NCBI GenBank assembly: GCA_944320815.1
Contig: CALUIZ010000003.1
Span: 62,001 to 126,000, forward strand
Reading direction: 5' to 3'
From: an uncultured Phocaeicola sp.
Lineage (GTDB): Bacteria > Bacteroidota > Bacteroidia > Bacteroidales > Bacteroidaceae
DNA length: 64,000 bases
Shown piece after piece: positions 56,124-64,000 of the stretch. A program made the translations under genes and the position numbers. The notes beneath the pieces are model-generated. The model did not search any database. It was given only the letters and a program-made list of their open reading frames with translations, and was not told where the DNA came from. Position 1 is the stretch's first letter; every line of letters begins with the position of its first letter.

Positions 56124-56155
56124 AAAAAGGAAATAAAAAGGCGGTGTCTTTCCCG

Positions 56156-56182
56156 AAATGTTCCATATTTTTTTTATTTTTG
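56156..56182 (+). promoter_or_regulatory. Promoter region of holB sharing a motif with the PLD gene
   Basis: GAAATGTTCCATATTTTT repeats the motif at 54781 with one change, followed by TATTTTTG (56175-56182), 27 nt before ATG 56210. Confidence 0.55.
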
Positions 56183-56209
56183 TCCATCTTATAGTAAACC
56201 AGACGAAGA

Positions 56210-57340
56210 ATGCCATATTTCAGAGATGTAGTCGGACAAGAAGAGGTGAAACAGCTTCTGATGAGCAGTGTGCGCGGTGGAAAGATGCCTCATGCCTTGC
56301 TGCTCACGGGAGCGGAAGGAAGCGGAAAACTTCCGCTGGCATTGGCTCTGGCCCGTTATCTTCTCTGTCAGAACCGCAGTGCGGATGATGCATGCGGAAC
56401 ATGTCCGTCGTGCAGGATGATGGACCGTCTGGCGCATCCCGACCTGCATTTTGTCTTTCCGATTGTCCGGAAGAAGGCGGGGAAGGATTCCGTGTGTGAC
56501 GACTATCTTCCCCAGTGGCGGGAAATGTTGGAGCGGAGCGCGTATGTCGGTCTTCCGCAGTGGATGGAAAAGATGGATGCCGGAAACCAGCAGCCTCAGA
56601 TTTATGTGCGCGAGAGTGATGAAATCCAGCGCAAACTTTCGCTCAAGTCCAGTCAGGGAGGATATAAGGTGATGGTGATATGGCTGCCGGAGAAAATGAA
56701 TGTGGAGTGTGCGAACAAGCTTCTGAAGCTGCTTGAGGAGCCTCCTGCAAAGACTGTGTTTCTTCTGGTCAGCGAACAGCCGGACATGCTGCTTGCCACA
56801 ATCGTGAGCCGTACGCAGCGCATCACTCTGCATCCGTTGGCGGATGAGGAAATCGGCCGTTTTCTGAGAGAACGCTGCGGACTGATGGAGGAGGATGCGC
56901 ACGACATTGCCCGCCGTTCGTCGGGAAGTTTGCTGAAGGCACTCGAAAACATCCAGTTGAGCGAGGAAAACCAGCTCTGCTTTGAACTCTTCGTGAATCT
57001 GATGCGTACTGCCTACCGCAGGGATATCCGTGCACTGAAGGCATGGAGTGAGCAGGTGGCGGGCATGGGGCGCGAAAGACAGAAGAATCTGCTGGAATAT
57101 TGTCAGAGAATGGTGAGGGAGAGTTTTGTCACGAACTTTCATCGTCCGGAGATGGTCTATATGAATCCGGGTGAAGAACAGTTTGCGGTGCGCTTCTCTC
57201 CTTTTATCAACGAAAGGAACATTTTCCAGATTATGGCTCTGCTGGAGGAGGCGCAGGTACATGTGGAGCAGAATGTGAACCCTAAGATGGTGTTCTTTGA
57301 TATGGCATTGAGAATGATTGTAGAAATGAAACAACGATAA
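56210..57340 (+). CDS. holB: DNA polymerase III subunit delta'
   Basis: 376 aa clamp-loader subunit. The N-terminus FRDVVGQEEVKQLLMSSVRG and PHALLLTGAEGSGKLPLALA show a degenerate Walker A (Leu-Pro after GSGK), normal for the ATP-inactive delta'. CGTCPSC is the zinc element, KVMVIWLPEKMNVECANKLL and KLLEEPPAKTVFLLVSEQ lead to the sensor region IVSRTQRI. The gene starts a run with PSP1, gldH and perhaps yitT; PSP1 begins 8 nt downstream. Confidence 0.9.
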   Translation: MPYFRDVVGQEEVKQLLMSSVRGGKMPHALLLTGAEGSGKLPLALALARYLLCQNRSADDACGTCPSCRMMDRLAHPDLHFVFPIVRKKAGKDSVCDDYLPQWREMLERSAYVGLPQWMEKMDAGNQQPQIYVRESDEIQRKLSLKSSQGGYKVMVIWLPEKMNVECANKLLKLLEEPPAKTVFLLVSEQPDMLLATIVSRTQRITLHPLADEEIGRFLRERCGLMEEDAHDIARRSSGSLLKALENIQLSEENQLCFELFVNLMRTAYRRDIRALKAWSEQVAGMGRERQKNLLEYCQRMVRESFVTNFHRPEMVYMNPGEEQFAVRFSPFINERNIFQIMALLEEAQVHVEQNVNPKMVFFDMALRMIVEMKQR

Positions 57341-57348
57341 CGATTTAT

Positions 57349-58749
57349 ATGAACGAATTCAAACTGAAGAACGGAAGCGGCCCCCTTTGTTGCAAGGGCT
57401 GCGGACGACAAGATAACAAACTGAACACATATGACTGGCTGGCGGACATTCCGGGAAATGCCGGTGAGCAGGATATGGTGGAGGTTCAGTTCAAGAATAC
57501 CCGGAAGGGATACTTCAAGAACAGTAACGGACTGAATCTGGAGAAGGGTGATATCGTGGCCGTGGAGGCGAGCCCGGGACATGACATCGGAACGGTGACG
57601 CTGACAGGAAGGCTCGTGCCTTTGCAGATGCGGAAAGCAAACGTGAAGCCTGATGCGGAAATCCGCCGTGTCTACAGGAAGGCGAAGCCGGTGGATATGG
57701 AAAAGTATGAGGAGGCCAAGTCGCGTGAGCATGACACGATGATCCGTTCGCGCAAGATTGCGGAAAGTCTCGGACTGCAGATGAAGATAGGCGACGTGGA
57801 GTATCAGGGGGATGGCAACAAGGCGATATTCTATTATATAGCTGATGAGCGCGTGGATTTCCGCCAGCTGATAAAGGTGCTTGCGGAGACTTTTCGTGTG
57901 CGTATTGAAATGAAGCAGATTGGGGCGCGTCAGGAGGCGGGACGCATAGGGGGAATCGGACCGTGCGGCCGTGAGCTTTGTTGCGCTACATGGATGACGA
58001 ACTTCGTTTCCGTGTCGACCAGTGCGGCCCGTTTCCAGGACATTTCGTTGAACCCGCAGAAACTGGCCGGACAGTGTGCCAAACTGAAATGTTGTCTGAA
58101 TTACGAGGTGGACGCGTATGTGGAATGCCAGAAACGTCTTCCAAGCAAGGAGATTGTGCTGGAAACAGCAGACAGCACCTATTATTATTTCAAGGCCGAC
58201 ATACTGAAGAATCAGGTGACGTATAGCACGGACAAGAGTTTTCTGGCCAATGAAGTGACCATCTCCGCACGGCGTGCGTTCGAGGTGATCAACATGAACA
58301 AGAGAGGGGAGAAGCCGGAACGTCTGTCGGAGAATTATATGTCGGGTGAAACAAGCCGCTCCAAGGATTTGTTGGAGCAGGACAGCCTGACTCGTTTTGA
58401 CAAGAGTAAAAACGGAAAGAAGAAGAAAAAGCAGAAAAATGCAGCACCGGCCTCCGGTATGGCGGGAAGAGAACCCGTGAAGAATGAAAAGAAGCGGAGT
58501 GCAGGCGGTCAGAACCCGGGCAAGACCGGACAGGCAGACAGACCGGTGCGGGAAGTGTCGGACGTGAAAGATGCAGCTTCTTCCGGTCAGCCGAGAAGCA
58601 GGCGCAAGCCGGGAAACGCCCCTCGTCCGGAGCGGAATGGGGGACGCAGAAACCGGAGAAATGACGGGAATGCTCCAGGTACCGGAGGAGAAGGCAACAA
58701 TAATGTTTCAGACAGTGGCGTTAAGGCGGTTCCGGATGTACAGGCATGA
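57349..58749 (+). CDS. ricT: PSP1/RicT-family protein with basic C-terminal tail
   Basis: 466 aa. The PSP1 core contains MVEVQFKNTRKGYFKNSNG, RVDFRQLIKVLAETFRVRIE, GRIGGIGPCGRELCCATWM and QCAKLKCCLNYEV; the cysteines match the iron-sulfur ligands of the Bacillus RicT (YaaT) protein, which works with RicA/RicF in RNase Y-dependent RNA maturation. From about residue 345 the tail is low-complexity, rich in Lys, Arg, Gly, Asn and Pro (KNGKKKKKQKN, RRKPGNAPRPERNGGRRNRR), and likely disordered and RNA-binding. A RicA/RicF partner is not in the window. gldH overlaps its end by 14 nt. Confidence 0.88.
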   Translation: MNEFKLKNGSGPLCCKGCGRQDNKLNTYDWLADIPGNAGEQDMVEVQFKNTRKGYFKNSNGLNLEKGDIVAVEASPGHDIGTVTLTGRLVPLQMRKANVKPDAEIRRVYRKAKPVDMEKYEEAKSREHDTMIRSRKIAESLGLQMKIGDVEYQGDGNKAIFYYIADERVDFRQLIKVLAETFRVRIEMKQIGARQEAGRIGGIGPCGRELCCATWMTNFVSVSTSAARFQDISLNPQKLAGQCAKLKCCLNYEVDAYVECQKRLPSKEIVLETADSTYYYFKADILKNQVTYSTDKSFLANEVTISARRAFEVINMNKRGEKPERLSENYMSGETSRSKDLLEQDSLTRFDKSKNGKKKKKQKNAAPASGMAGREPVKNEKKRSAGGQNPGKTGQADRPVREVSDVKDAASSGQPRSRRKPGNAPRPERNGGRRNRRNDGNAPGTGGEGNNNVSDSGVKAVPDVQA

Positions 58750-59251
58750 GACGCGTGTCTGTGGAGGTGCAGGCGGAAGGAGGAATCGGTTTTTCCTCCT
58801 GCTGTTTTTCCTTTTTTCCCTGACCTCGTGCAGGGACGCTACGGTTTATCATGTTTATCAAGTGATACCGGAAGATGTCGGATGGAAAAGGGGAGACTCA
58901 CTGGCTTTTCATCTTCCTCCCGGTTTGTCTCCTGCGTCATATGTACTTGAAATAGGAGTGCGGAATACAGACATGTATCCGTTCCGGGATTTGTGGCTTT
59001 CAGTGACGCGTACCTCAAATGACAGTGTTCCGCGTGTGGCGGATACGCTTCATCTTTATTTGGCCGATGAGAAAGGCCGCTGGAAAAAAGCGGGGAGTGC
59101 AGGCGGTTATTATCAGAATACGTTTGTGTGTGAGAAGCCTTTTGTTGTCGTCTCTGATTCTTCCGCTATCTGTCTTCGTGTGACGCATATCATGAGAGAA
59201 AATCCTTTGCCCGGAATTTCTGATGTGGGTGTCCGTCTTCTGAAGAAGTGA
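58736..59251 (+). CDS. gldH: Gliding motility lipoprotein GldH
   Basis: 171 aa from ATG 58736, inside the end of the PSP1 gene. A basic stretch (RRNRFF) precedes a hydrophobic segment and the lipobox SLTSC (Cys ~32). The GldH domain follows (VYHVYQVIPEDVGWKRGDSL, LEIGVRNTDMYPFRDLWLSV, GSAGGYYQNTFV). Bacteroides does not glide, yet keeps gldH; the protein is thought to serve secretion or the envelope. The open frame reaches 55 codons further upstream but that part is not family-like. Confidence 0.87.
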   Translation: MYRHETRVCGGAGGRRNRFFLLLFFLFSLTSCRDATVYHVYQVIPEDVGWKRGDSLAFHLPPGLSPASYVLEIGVRNTDMYPFRDLWLSVTRTSNDSVPRVADTLHLYLADEKGRWKKAGSAGGYYQNTFVCEKPFVVVSDSSAICLRVTHIMRENPLPGISDVGVRLLKK

Positions 59252-59297
59252 ACGGATGTGCGGTTTCGTGTGTCCGGACTCCATTTTTCGGCAATCT

Positions 59298-59328
59298 TTT
59301 GCCTTTTATGGAAAAATTTGTATATTTG
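59298..59328 (+). promoter_or_regulatory. Promoter of the yitT-like gene
   Basis: TTTG (59298-59301), exactly 19 nt, TATATTTG (59321-59328); ATG 59352 follows after 23 nt. Confidence 0.75.
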
Positions 59329-59351
59329 CTGCATAAAAATCGATTGTTTTT

Positions 59352-60315
59352 ATGAGGCAGACCATTTTGTCATGGGCCGGCATTCTGTTGGGGTGCACTA
59401 TTCTGGCCGCTGGATTCGTGTTTTTTATCAATCCTTATAATATTGTGCCGGGAGGCGTGTATGGGGCGAGTATCGTGCTCCACAATCTGTTTCCTTCCGT
59501 GCAGGTCGGTACGTTCGGTTATGTGTTCGATATTCCGTTGCTTGTCTTGTCGGTGGTTTTGCTTGGGACCAGACTGGGAGGACGTACCATTGCGGCGGCA
59601 TTGACCACCCCGTTGCTGATGAATCTCATTTCAAGATTGGTATATCCGGATGAGGAGGCTCTGCAGGCTCTTGACCCGGCACAGCTTCTGGGAGGAAGCA
59701 TCGATTTGTCTGACCATCTGATGTTGACATGTGTTATGGGGGCGGTACTTATCGGTATAGGTACGGGCATTGTAGTCCGCAATCAGGCCACAACCGGGGG
59801 GAAGCGACATTGTGGGCATGTTGCTTCAGAAGTATTTCCATATCCGGTTTTCTCATGCTATCTTGCTTGTTGACGGTGCTGTGGTATGTTTCGGACTGGC
59901 GGTGATTGGATTCGGAATCGGCAGTGCGGATGATGTGGGGCAGCCTTCGTGGCATCTGTCGTTTTATTCGCTGATTGCCATATTCATCATCTCGCGTGTG
60001 ATAGCTTATGTGATTAATGGTTCTAAGAACGACAAGCTTATTTTTGTCATCAGTGACAAGAGGATGACGGAACTGCACGAATATATATTGAGAGATCTTG
60101 ATCGTACCGCTACATATATAAAGAGCAGCGGCCTTTATTCAGGGGCCGATAAAGAGATGCTTTTTCTTGTGGTGAGCTACAAAGAGGTGGCTGGGGTGAA
60201 ACTTAAGATAAAACAGGCCGATCCGCGTGCATTTGTGGTAGTGACGGATGCATATGACACTTTTGGGGAGGGATGGAAGCAGCTTCCTTCACCGAATGAG
60301 ATTACTCCGGAATGA
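59352..60315 (+). pseudogene. YitT-family membrane protein, split by a one-base frameshift
   Basis: Two overlapping frames make one ~320-residue YitT protein (family usual ~290). Frame 1 (59352-59873) holds the membrane part: GILLGCTILAAGFVFFINPY, NIVPGGVYGASIVLHNLFP and GIGTGIVVRNQATTGG. Frame 2 (ORF 59812-60315) continues with GMLLQKYFHIRFSHAILLVD, membrane segments and the C-terminal DUF2179 ligand domain (KNDKLIFVISDKRM, YKEVAGVKLKIKQADPRA). The switch is at G6 (59796-59801): with five G the reading GGSDIVGMLLQK is restored. It may be a sequencing error, a slippage-variable tract or a recent mutation. The function of the family is unknown. Confidence 0.85.
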
Positions 60316-60339
60316 TTTCATGACAGATGTGGCCGGATT

Positions 60340-61794
60340 CTATTTCTCACGGGCGGCATCTATGCGGAGAAAAACGAACAGCAGGATAGTGAATCCCCAA
60401 AGTGATGACCCTCCATAGCTGAAGAAGGGGAGAGGAATGCCTATGACAGGAGTGAGCCCCAACACCATGCCGATGTTGATGAACAGATGAAAGAAGATGA
60501 TGCCCACAACGCAGTAGCCATATACTCGTCCGAAGCGGCTGTTCTGACGTTCCGCCAGAACGAGCAGGCGAAGAATCAATGCCGTGAACAGCAGAATAAC
60601 GGCGGCGGAGCCCAGAAATCCCTGTTCTTCACCTACGGTACAGAATATGAAGTCGGTGTCCTGTTCCGGTACGTATTTGAGCTTGGTCTGTGTCCCGTTC
60701 AGGAATCCTTTGCCCAGTAACCCTCCCGATCCGATGGCAATCTTGCTTTGATTTACGTTGTATCCTGCTCCTGATGGATCATCCTTCATGCCAAGAAGCA
60801 CTTCAATCCGGACTTTCTGATGTGGCTCGAGTACGCGGTTGAATACATAGTCGGTCGAAAAGAAAAAGGCGATGGAAGCTATTGTGAAAAGGATGATGTA
60901 CAGATAGTTGCGTATCCTTTCGTGCAAGAAGCGCAGAAGAAGGAAAAAAATCAGGGCTCCACACAGCCACAATTGCAGGTGGCATACATTAAATGGAATG
61001 ACATAGCACGAGAACAGGCTTCCGATGAGAACGGCTCCTCCGCCTATCCCCGCAATGTAAATTGGGTCCCGTGATTCACGGTTACCATATATTTTGGTCA
61101 GAAGTGCAGAAAGCAGGATGACAAGTGTGAGCACGGAAAACTCTCCCCATGAGGTCATTTCATCGGGCATCAGTTCGTTTCCGAATCTCAGTCCTACGAT
61201 GAAGAAGGCCACGGCGCATATTCCGGAGAAAAGTACTGCGCCTGTCATCCCCTCACGATACAGCATCAGGAAAAATGACAGATAGACCAATGCTGACCCG
61301 GTCTCCTGCTGAAGGATAATCAATGCCATCGGAAGGAGCACGATGGCCAGTGCAGTAGCCATGTCTTTCGGTTTCTGCATGGAAAAAGTATATTCTCCGA
61401 TATATTTGGACAATGCCAGTGCAGTGGCGAATTTGGCAAATTCGGCAGGTTGCAGGCTGACAGGTCCCAGTACAATCCAAGAGCGCGACCCTTTGATTTC
61501 ATGCGGATTGAATATGGTGCCGAACAGCAGCAGAATCAGAACCCCATACACTAGATAGGCATACGTGTCGTATAGCCGGTCTTCAAGCATCAGCAGCACG
61601 AAGCCAAGTCCGAGTGAGCACCCTATCCACATCAACTGTTTTCCGGATCGAGTGGAGAAGTCGAAAAATTCAGGTTCCCCATAGTTATAGCTGGCTCCGC
61701 ATATGCTGAACCATCCACAGATGACAAGTGCCATGTAAAGCCCGATAATCCACCAGTCTACATTTTTCCATACACTACCTCTCATGTAATCCAT
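60340..61794 (-). CDS. rodA: Rod shape-determining SEDS glycosyltransferase RodA
   Basis: 484 aa, about ten membrane segments. The SEDS signature is in LQPAEFAKFATALALSKYIG and DFIFCTVGEEQGFLGSAAVI; the C-terminus GMVLGLTPVIGIPLPFFSYG is the classical FtsW/RodA motif. It polymerises peptidoglycan strands for elongation with PBP2. ATG 61794 is preceded by GGAGGATAG, a rare strong ribosome site here, and overlaps the end of mrdA by 20 nt. Longer than E. coli RodA (370 aa) mainly in extracytoplasmic loops. Confidence 0.95.
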   Translation of the reverse strand: MDYMRGSVWKNVDWWIIGLYMALVICGWFSICGASYNYGEPEFFDFSTRSGKQLMWIGCSLGLGFVLLMLEDRLYDTYAYLVYGVLILLLFGTIFNPHEIKGSRSWIVLGPVSLQPAEFAKFATALALSKYIGEYTFSMQKPKDMATALAIVLLPMALIILQQETGSALVYLSFFLMLYREGMTGAVLFSGICAVAFFIVGLRFGNELMPDEMTSWGEFSVLTLVILLSALLTKIYGNRESRDPIYIAGIGGGAVLIGSLFSCYVIPFNVCHLQLWLCGALIFFLLLRFLHERIRNYLYIILFTIASIAFFFSTDYVFNRVLEPHQKVRIEVLLGMKDDPSGAGYNVNQSKIAIGSGGLLGKGFLNGTQTKLKYVPEQDTDFIFCTVGEEQGFLGSAAVILLFTALILRLLVLAERQNSRFGRVYGYCVVGIIFFHLFINIGMVLGLTPVIGIPLPFFSYGGSSLWGFTILLFVFLRIDAAREK

Positions 61795-63625
61795 AATCTA
61801 TCCTCCGGTTCTGAATGTCGGCCGCAAGTATTTCATCTTCCGGCGAGAGTTCTCGTTTCAAATATTTCTCAATCATCAGTCTGCCGATAGGGACACCATA
61901 AACGGCTCCGAACCCTCCGTTCTCCACATAGACGGCAATAGCTATTTTCGGATTGTTCATGGGAGCGAAACCCATGAAAGCCGAGTGGTCCTTTCCGCGG
62001 TTCTGGGCCGTTCCGGTTTTTCCGCATACTTCGATGTCCGGCAAATTGGCCATCCGGCAAGTACCCCCTGTGACGGCTGCGCGCATGCCCTGGACCACCT
62101 CTTCATAATGCGTCCGATCGGCCATTGTGTTTCGTTTTTCCCGGTATTTAGGGTCAATCTGTTCTCCTTCCACTTCTTTGACGACATGAGGAGTGATAAA
62201 ATATCCTCTGTTGGCGATAGTCGCTCCCAGGTTGGCAATCTGCAGCGGAGTAAGCGTAACTTCTCCCTGTCCGATGGAGATACTGATGATGGTGAGCCCG
62301 TTCCATGAACCGCGGTAGGCCTTGTCATACACGCTGGCATTGGGGATGAACCCTCTCTTTTCGCCGGGAAGGTCTATCCCCAGCGTATATCCGAATCCCA
62401 TTGAAACCATATAGTCGCGCCAGATGTTCAATGCCTTCTGCGGAGTGCCATATTTCTTTTTGGCTCCAATCATGTGATACAGTCCCCAGCAGAAGTATCC
62501 GTTGCATGAGGTGGCGATGGCAGGCACCAGAGAAAGAGGAGAAGGGTGCGCATGACATCCCACATGCAGTCCCCTGAAACTGAATCCATGATGGCAGGGA
62601 TACATGGTGGAAGGCGCGATGATTCCCTCCTGCAGAAACGTGAGTGCCTGGGCTGTCTTGAACGTGGACCCCGGCGGATAAGTACCCATGATAGCCCGGT
62701 TCAGCAAAGGTTTCCATGGGTCCCGTGCCATTTTCAGGTGGTTTTTCCCCCGGTTTCTTCCCGACATGAGCTGCGGATTGTATGTGGGAGAAGAAACGAG
62801 GCACAACACTTCCCCCGTAGAAGGCTCTATGGCGACTATGCTTCCGATTTTTCCCTCAAGAAGACGTTCTCCCAATTCCTGAAGCTCAATGTCAAGGCTG
62901 AGTTTCAGATTCTTTCCGGCAACGGGAGCTTTGTCGAACTTGCCGTCCATATAGTTTCCTTGGATGCGTCCGCGTGCGTCACGGAGAAGAATTTCGACTC
63001 CCTTTTCCCCGCGGAGCTGCTTTTCGTATGAACGTTCTACCCCCAGTTTGCCTATAAAGTCCCCCGGCATATAGTATTCGTCCTTTTCCATTTCCGCTTT
63101 CGAGACCTCTGCGATGTCTCCCAGAATGTGGGCTCCTGCACAGTAATTGTACTGGCGGATGGTGCGCCGCTGTATGTAGAAGCCCGGGAACTTGAAGAGC
63201 TTTTCCTGGAATATGCCACACTCTTCCGCCGAAAGTTGCGTCAGAAGCACCTGATTGGTGTATGGGGAGTATCCGGGATTCAGTCTTCTGTCCTTCAGGT
63301 CACGGAAACGCTTCCGGAGAAATTCGGGAGTGATGCTGAGAGTGCGGCACAGATCTGCCGTGTCCAGTTCCGTGATTTCCTTCATGATGACGGTGATGTC
63401 ATATGCCGGCTGGTTGTAGACCAGCAGTTTGTCATTCCGGTCATAGATGACCCCTCGGCTCGGATACTGAATCTTCTTCAGAAACGCATTGCTGTCCGCA
63501 TTCTTCTTGTAGTCTTCGCTCATGATCTGAAGCGAAAGCAGCCGGATGAGAAACACGATGACGACAACGATTACCGCTCCTCCGATTACGAATCTCCGTT
63601 TTTCCAGTCTGTAGTCGTGTTCCAC
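61775..63625 (-). CDS. mrdA: Penicillin-binding protein 2 (transpeptidase)
   Basis: 616 aa from GTG 63625. One membrane helix (FVIGGAVIVVVIVFLIRLLS) precedes the dimerisation domain (PSRGVIYDRNDKLLVYNQPA) and the transpeptidase with PPGSTFKTAQAL (SxxK), ATSCNGYF (SxN) and VCGKTGTAQNR (KTG). It cross-links elongation-phase peptidoglycan and works with RodA. An ATG ten codons upstream (63655) is the longer option, but GAGGAGG sits about 10 nt before this GTG, and the mreD stop TAG shares its G with it, the classical coupled arrangement. Confidence 0.93.
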   Translation of the reverse strand: MEHDYRLEKRRFVIGGAVIVVVIVFLIRLLSLQIMSEDYKKNADSNAFLKKIQYPSRGVIYDRNDKLLVYNQPAYDITVIMKEITELDTADLCRTLSITPEFLRKRFRDLKDRRLNPGYSPYTNQVLLTQLSAEECGIFQEKLFKFPGFYIQRRTIRQYNYCAGAHILGDIAEVSKAEMEKDEYYMPGDFIGKLGVERSYEKQLRGEKGVEILLRDARGRIQGNYMDGKFDKAPVAGKNLKLSLDIELQELGERLLEGKIGSIVAIEPSTGEVLCLVSSPTYNPQLMSGRNRGKNHLKMARDPWKPLLNRAIMGTYPPGSTFKTAQALTFLQEGIIAPSTMYPCHHGFSFRGLHVGCHAHPSPLSLVPAIATSCNGYFCWGLYHMIGAKKKYGTPQKALNIWRDYMVSMGFGYTLGIDLPGEKRGFIPNASVYDKAYRGSWNGLTIISISIGQGEVTLTPLQIANLGATIANRGYFITPHVVKEVEGEQIDPKYREKRNTMADRTHYEEVVQGMRAAVTGGTCRMANLPDIEVCGKTGTAQNRGKDHSAFMGFAPMNNPKIAIAVYVENGGFGAVYGVPIGRLMIEKYLKRELSPEDEILAADIQNRRIDYGLHER

Positions 63626-64000
63626 TATCTTTCCCTCCTCACCGAATCTATACACAACACACAGACCAGTGTCATCAGAGCGTCACTCAGGATTTTTAGA
63701 ATCAGTATGTTGAAGTTCACGAAAGAAAATGCGTCGATAATGTTCAGTGCGGCTGAATGGAGGAAGATGACGGCCAGCGCATACCGGGAGAAAGCCGCGA
63801 GTCCCATAATCCGGATTCCCGGTTCAAATTTGTCGTCAGGATCCCGGGTGGAAAGGACATGCAGCAGCTTGGGGCGGCAGAATGCGGTAAATACCGTCGC
63901 CGCCGCGTTCAGTCCGGGGGTGTTGCTGAGTATATCAATGCAGATTCCCAGTGAGAACCCCCACAGAATCAGGCTCTTTGTGTTCGTGTCCGAATTGAAT
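63625..64000 (-). CDS. mreD: Rod shape-determining membrane protein MreD (5' end outside window)
   Basis: About 124 residues are visible, open to the window edge. The stretch LILWGFSLGICIDILSNTPG and AAATVFTAFCRPKLLHVLS is the MreD core, followed by membrane segments (ALAVIFLHSAALNIIDAFSF, NILILKILSDALMTLVCVL). MreD bridges MreC and the elongation complex. Gene order mreD-mrdA-rodA on the minus strand is the standard elongasome operon, and mreB/mreC presumably lie just beyond 64000. Confidence 0.9.
   Translation of the reverse strand, partial: FNSDTNTKSLILWGFSLGICIDILSNTPGLNAAATVFTAFCRPKLLHVLSTRDPDDKFEPGIRIMGLAAFSRYALAVIFLHSAALNIIDAFSFVNFNILILKILSDALMTLVCVLCIDSVRRER

Noticed and set aside
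1..64000. CRISPR array, insertion sequence, prophage or integrase
   Set aside because: No spaced repeat array, transposase, integrase or phage gene was found on either strand.

Overview
The window looks like chromosome of a gut-type Bacteroidales (Bacteroidaceae-like) bacterium. The signs are three SusC/SusD pairs with polysaccharide lyases, a hybrid two-component sensor, GldH, the BT_3928-tpiA-SPOR-folE gene order, and many upstream boxes of the Bacteroides -7 form TAnnTTTG, several with TTTG exactly 19 nt further upstream. I place it no further than the order or family. No tRNA, rRNA, CRISPR array, insertion sequence or prophage was seen.

Layout. 1-12887 (+): end of a polysaccharide utilisation locus (PUL): a 5'-truncated DUF1566-like protein, two tandem SusC/SusD pairs and a PL11 rhamnogalacturonan lyase, which points to pectin rhamnogalacturonan-I. 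12970-26813: housekeeping genes in mixed orientation: YciO/TsaC-like protein and MscS channel, secreted esterase, Pif1-like helicase with TPR tail, an unknown secreted protein, a PH-domain membrane protein, an unlisted 30-aa small-protein gene with its own promoter and terminator next to a perfect FNR/CRP-type palindrome, a GltD-like oxidoreductase, topoisomerase III, a YugP-like metallopeptidase and hisS. 26921-31168 (-): a compact run nitroreductase, small membrane protein, DUF2520 protein, kdsC, maf, rmuC. 31244-44697: a FemAB/GNAT-like protein, a third SusC/SusD pair, a DUF4833 protein (-), a PL8 chondroitinase-like lyase overlapping a tRNA-dihydrouridine synthase, then a hybrid two-component regulator with a periplasmic-binding-protein sensor. 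This may be a small glycosaminoglycan PUL, but no sulfatase or unsaturated glucuronyl hydrolase is present.

44752-60315: DUF3256 protein, M23/LysM peptidase, BT_3928-type redox membrane protein, tpiA, SPOR protein, folE, an unknown lipoprotein, dnaG (-), a porin-like barrel, a secreted phospholipase-D-fold protein, holB, a PSP1/RicT protein, gldH, and a YitT-family gene broken by one extra G in a G6 run. 60340-64000 (-): rodA, mrdA (PBP2) and the 3' part of mreD, the cell-elongation operon leaving the window.

Most interesting: the 30-aa gene (19612-19704, minus) with its ~170-nt repeat-bearing leader and nearby FNR/CRP-type site; the YitT frameshift; the inverted-repeat-rich leader before the M23 peptidase; the nested RNA hairpin between tpiA and the SPOR gene; the near-leaderless promoter of the PL8 lyase; and the lyase/Dus overlap. 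The only stretch over 300 nt without a long gene is 19345-20074, which holds the small gene and its control sites. The gap 21965-22203 shows nothing I can support.
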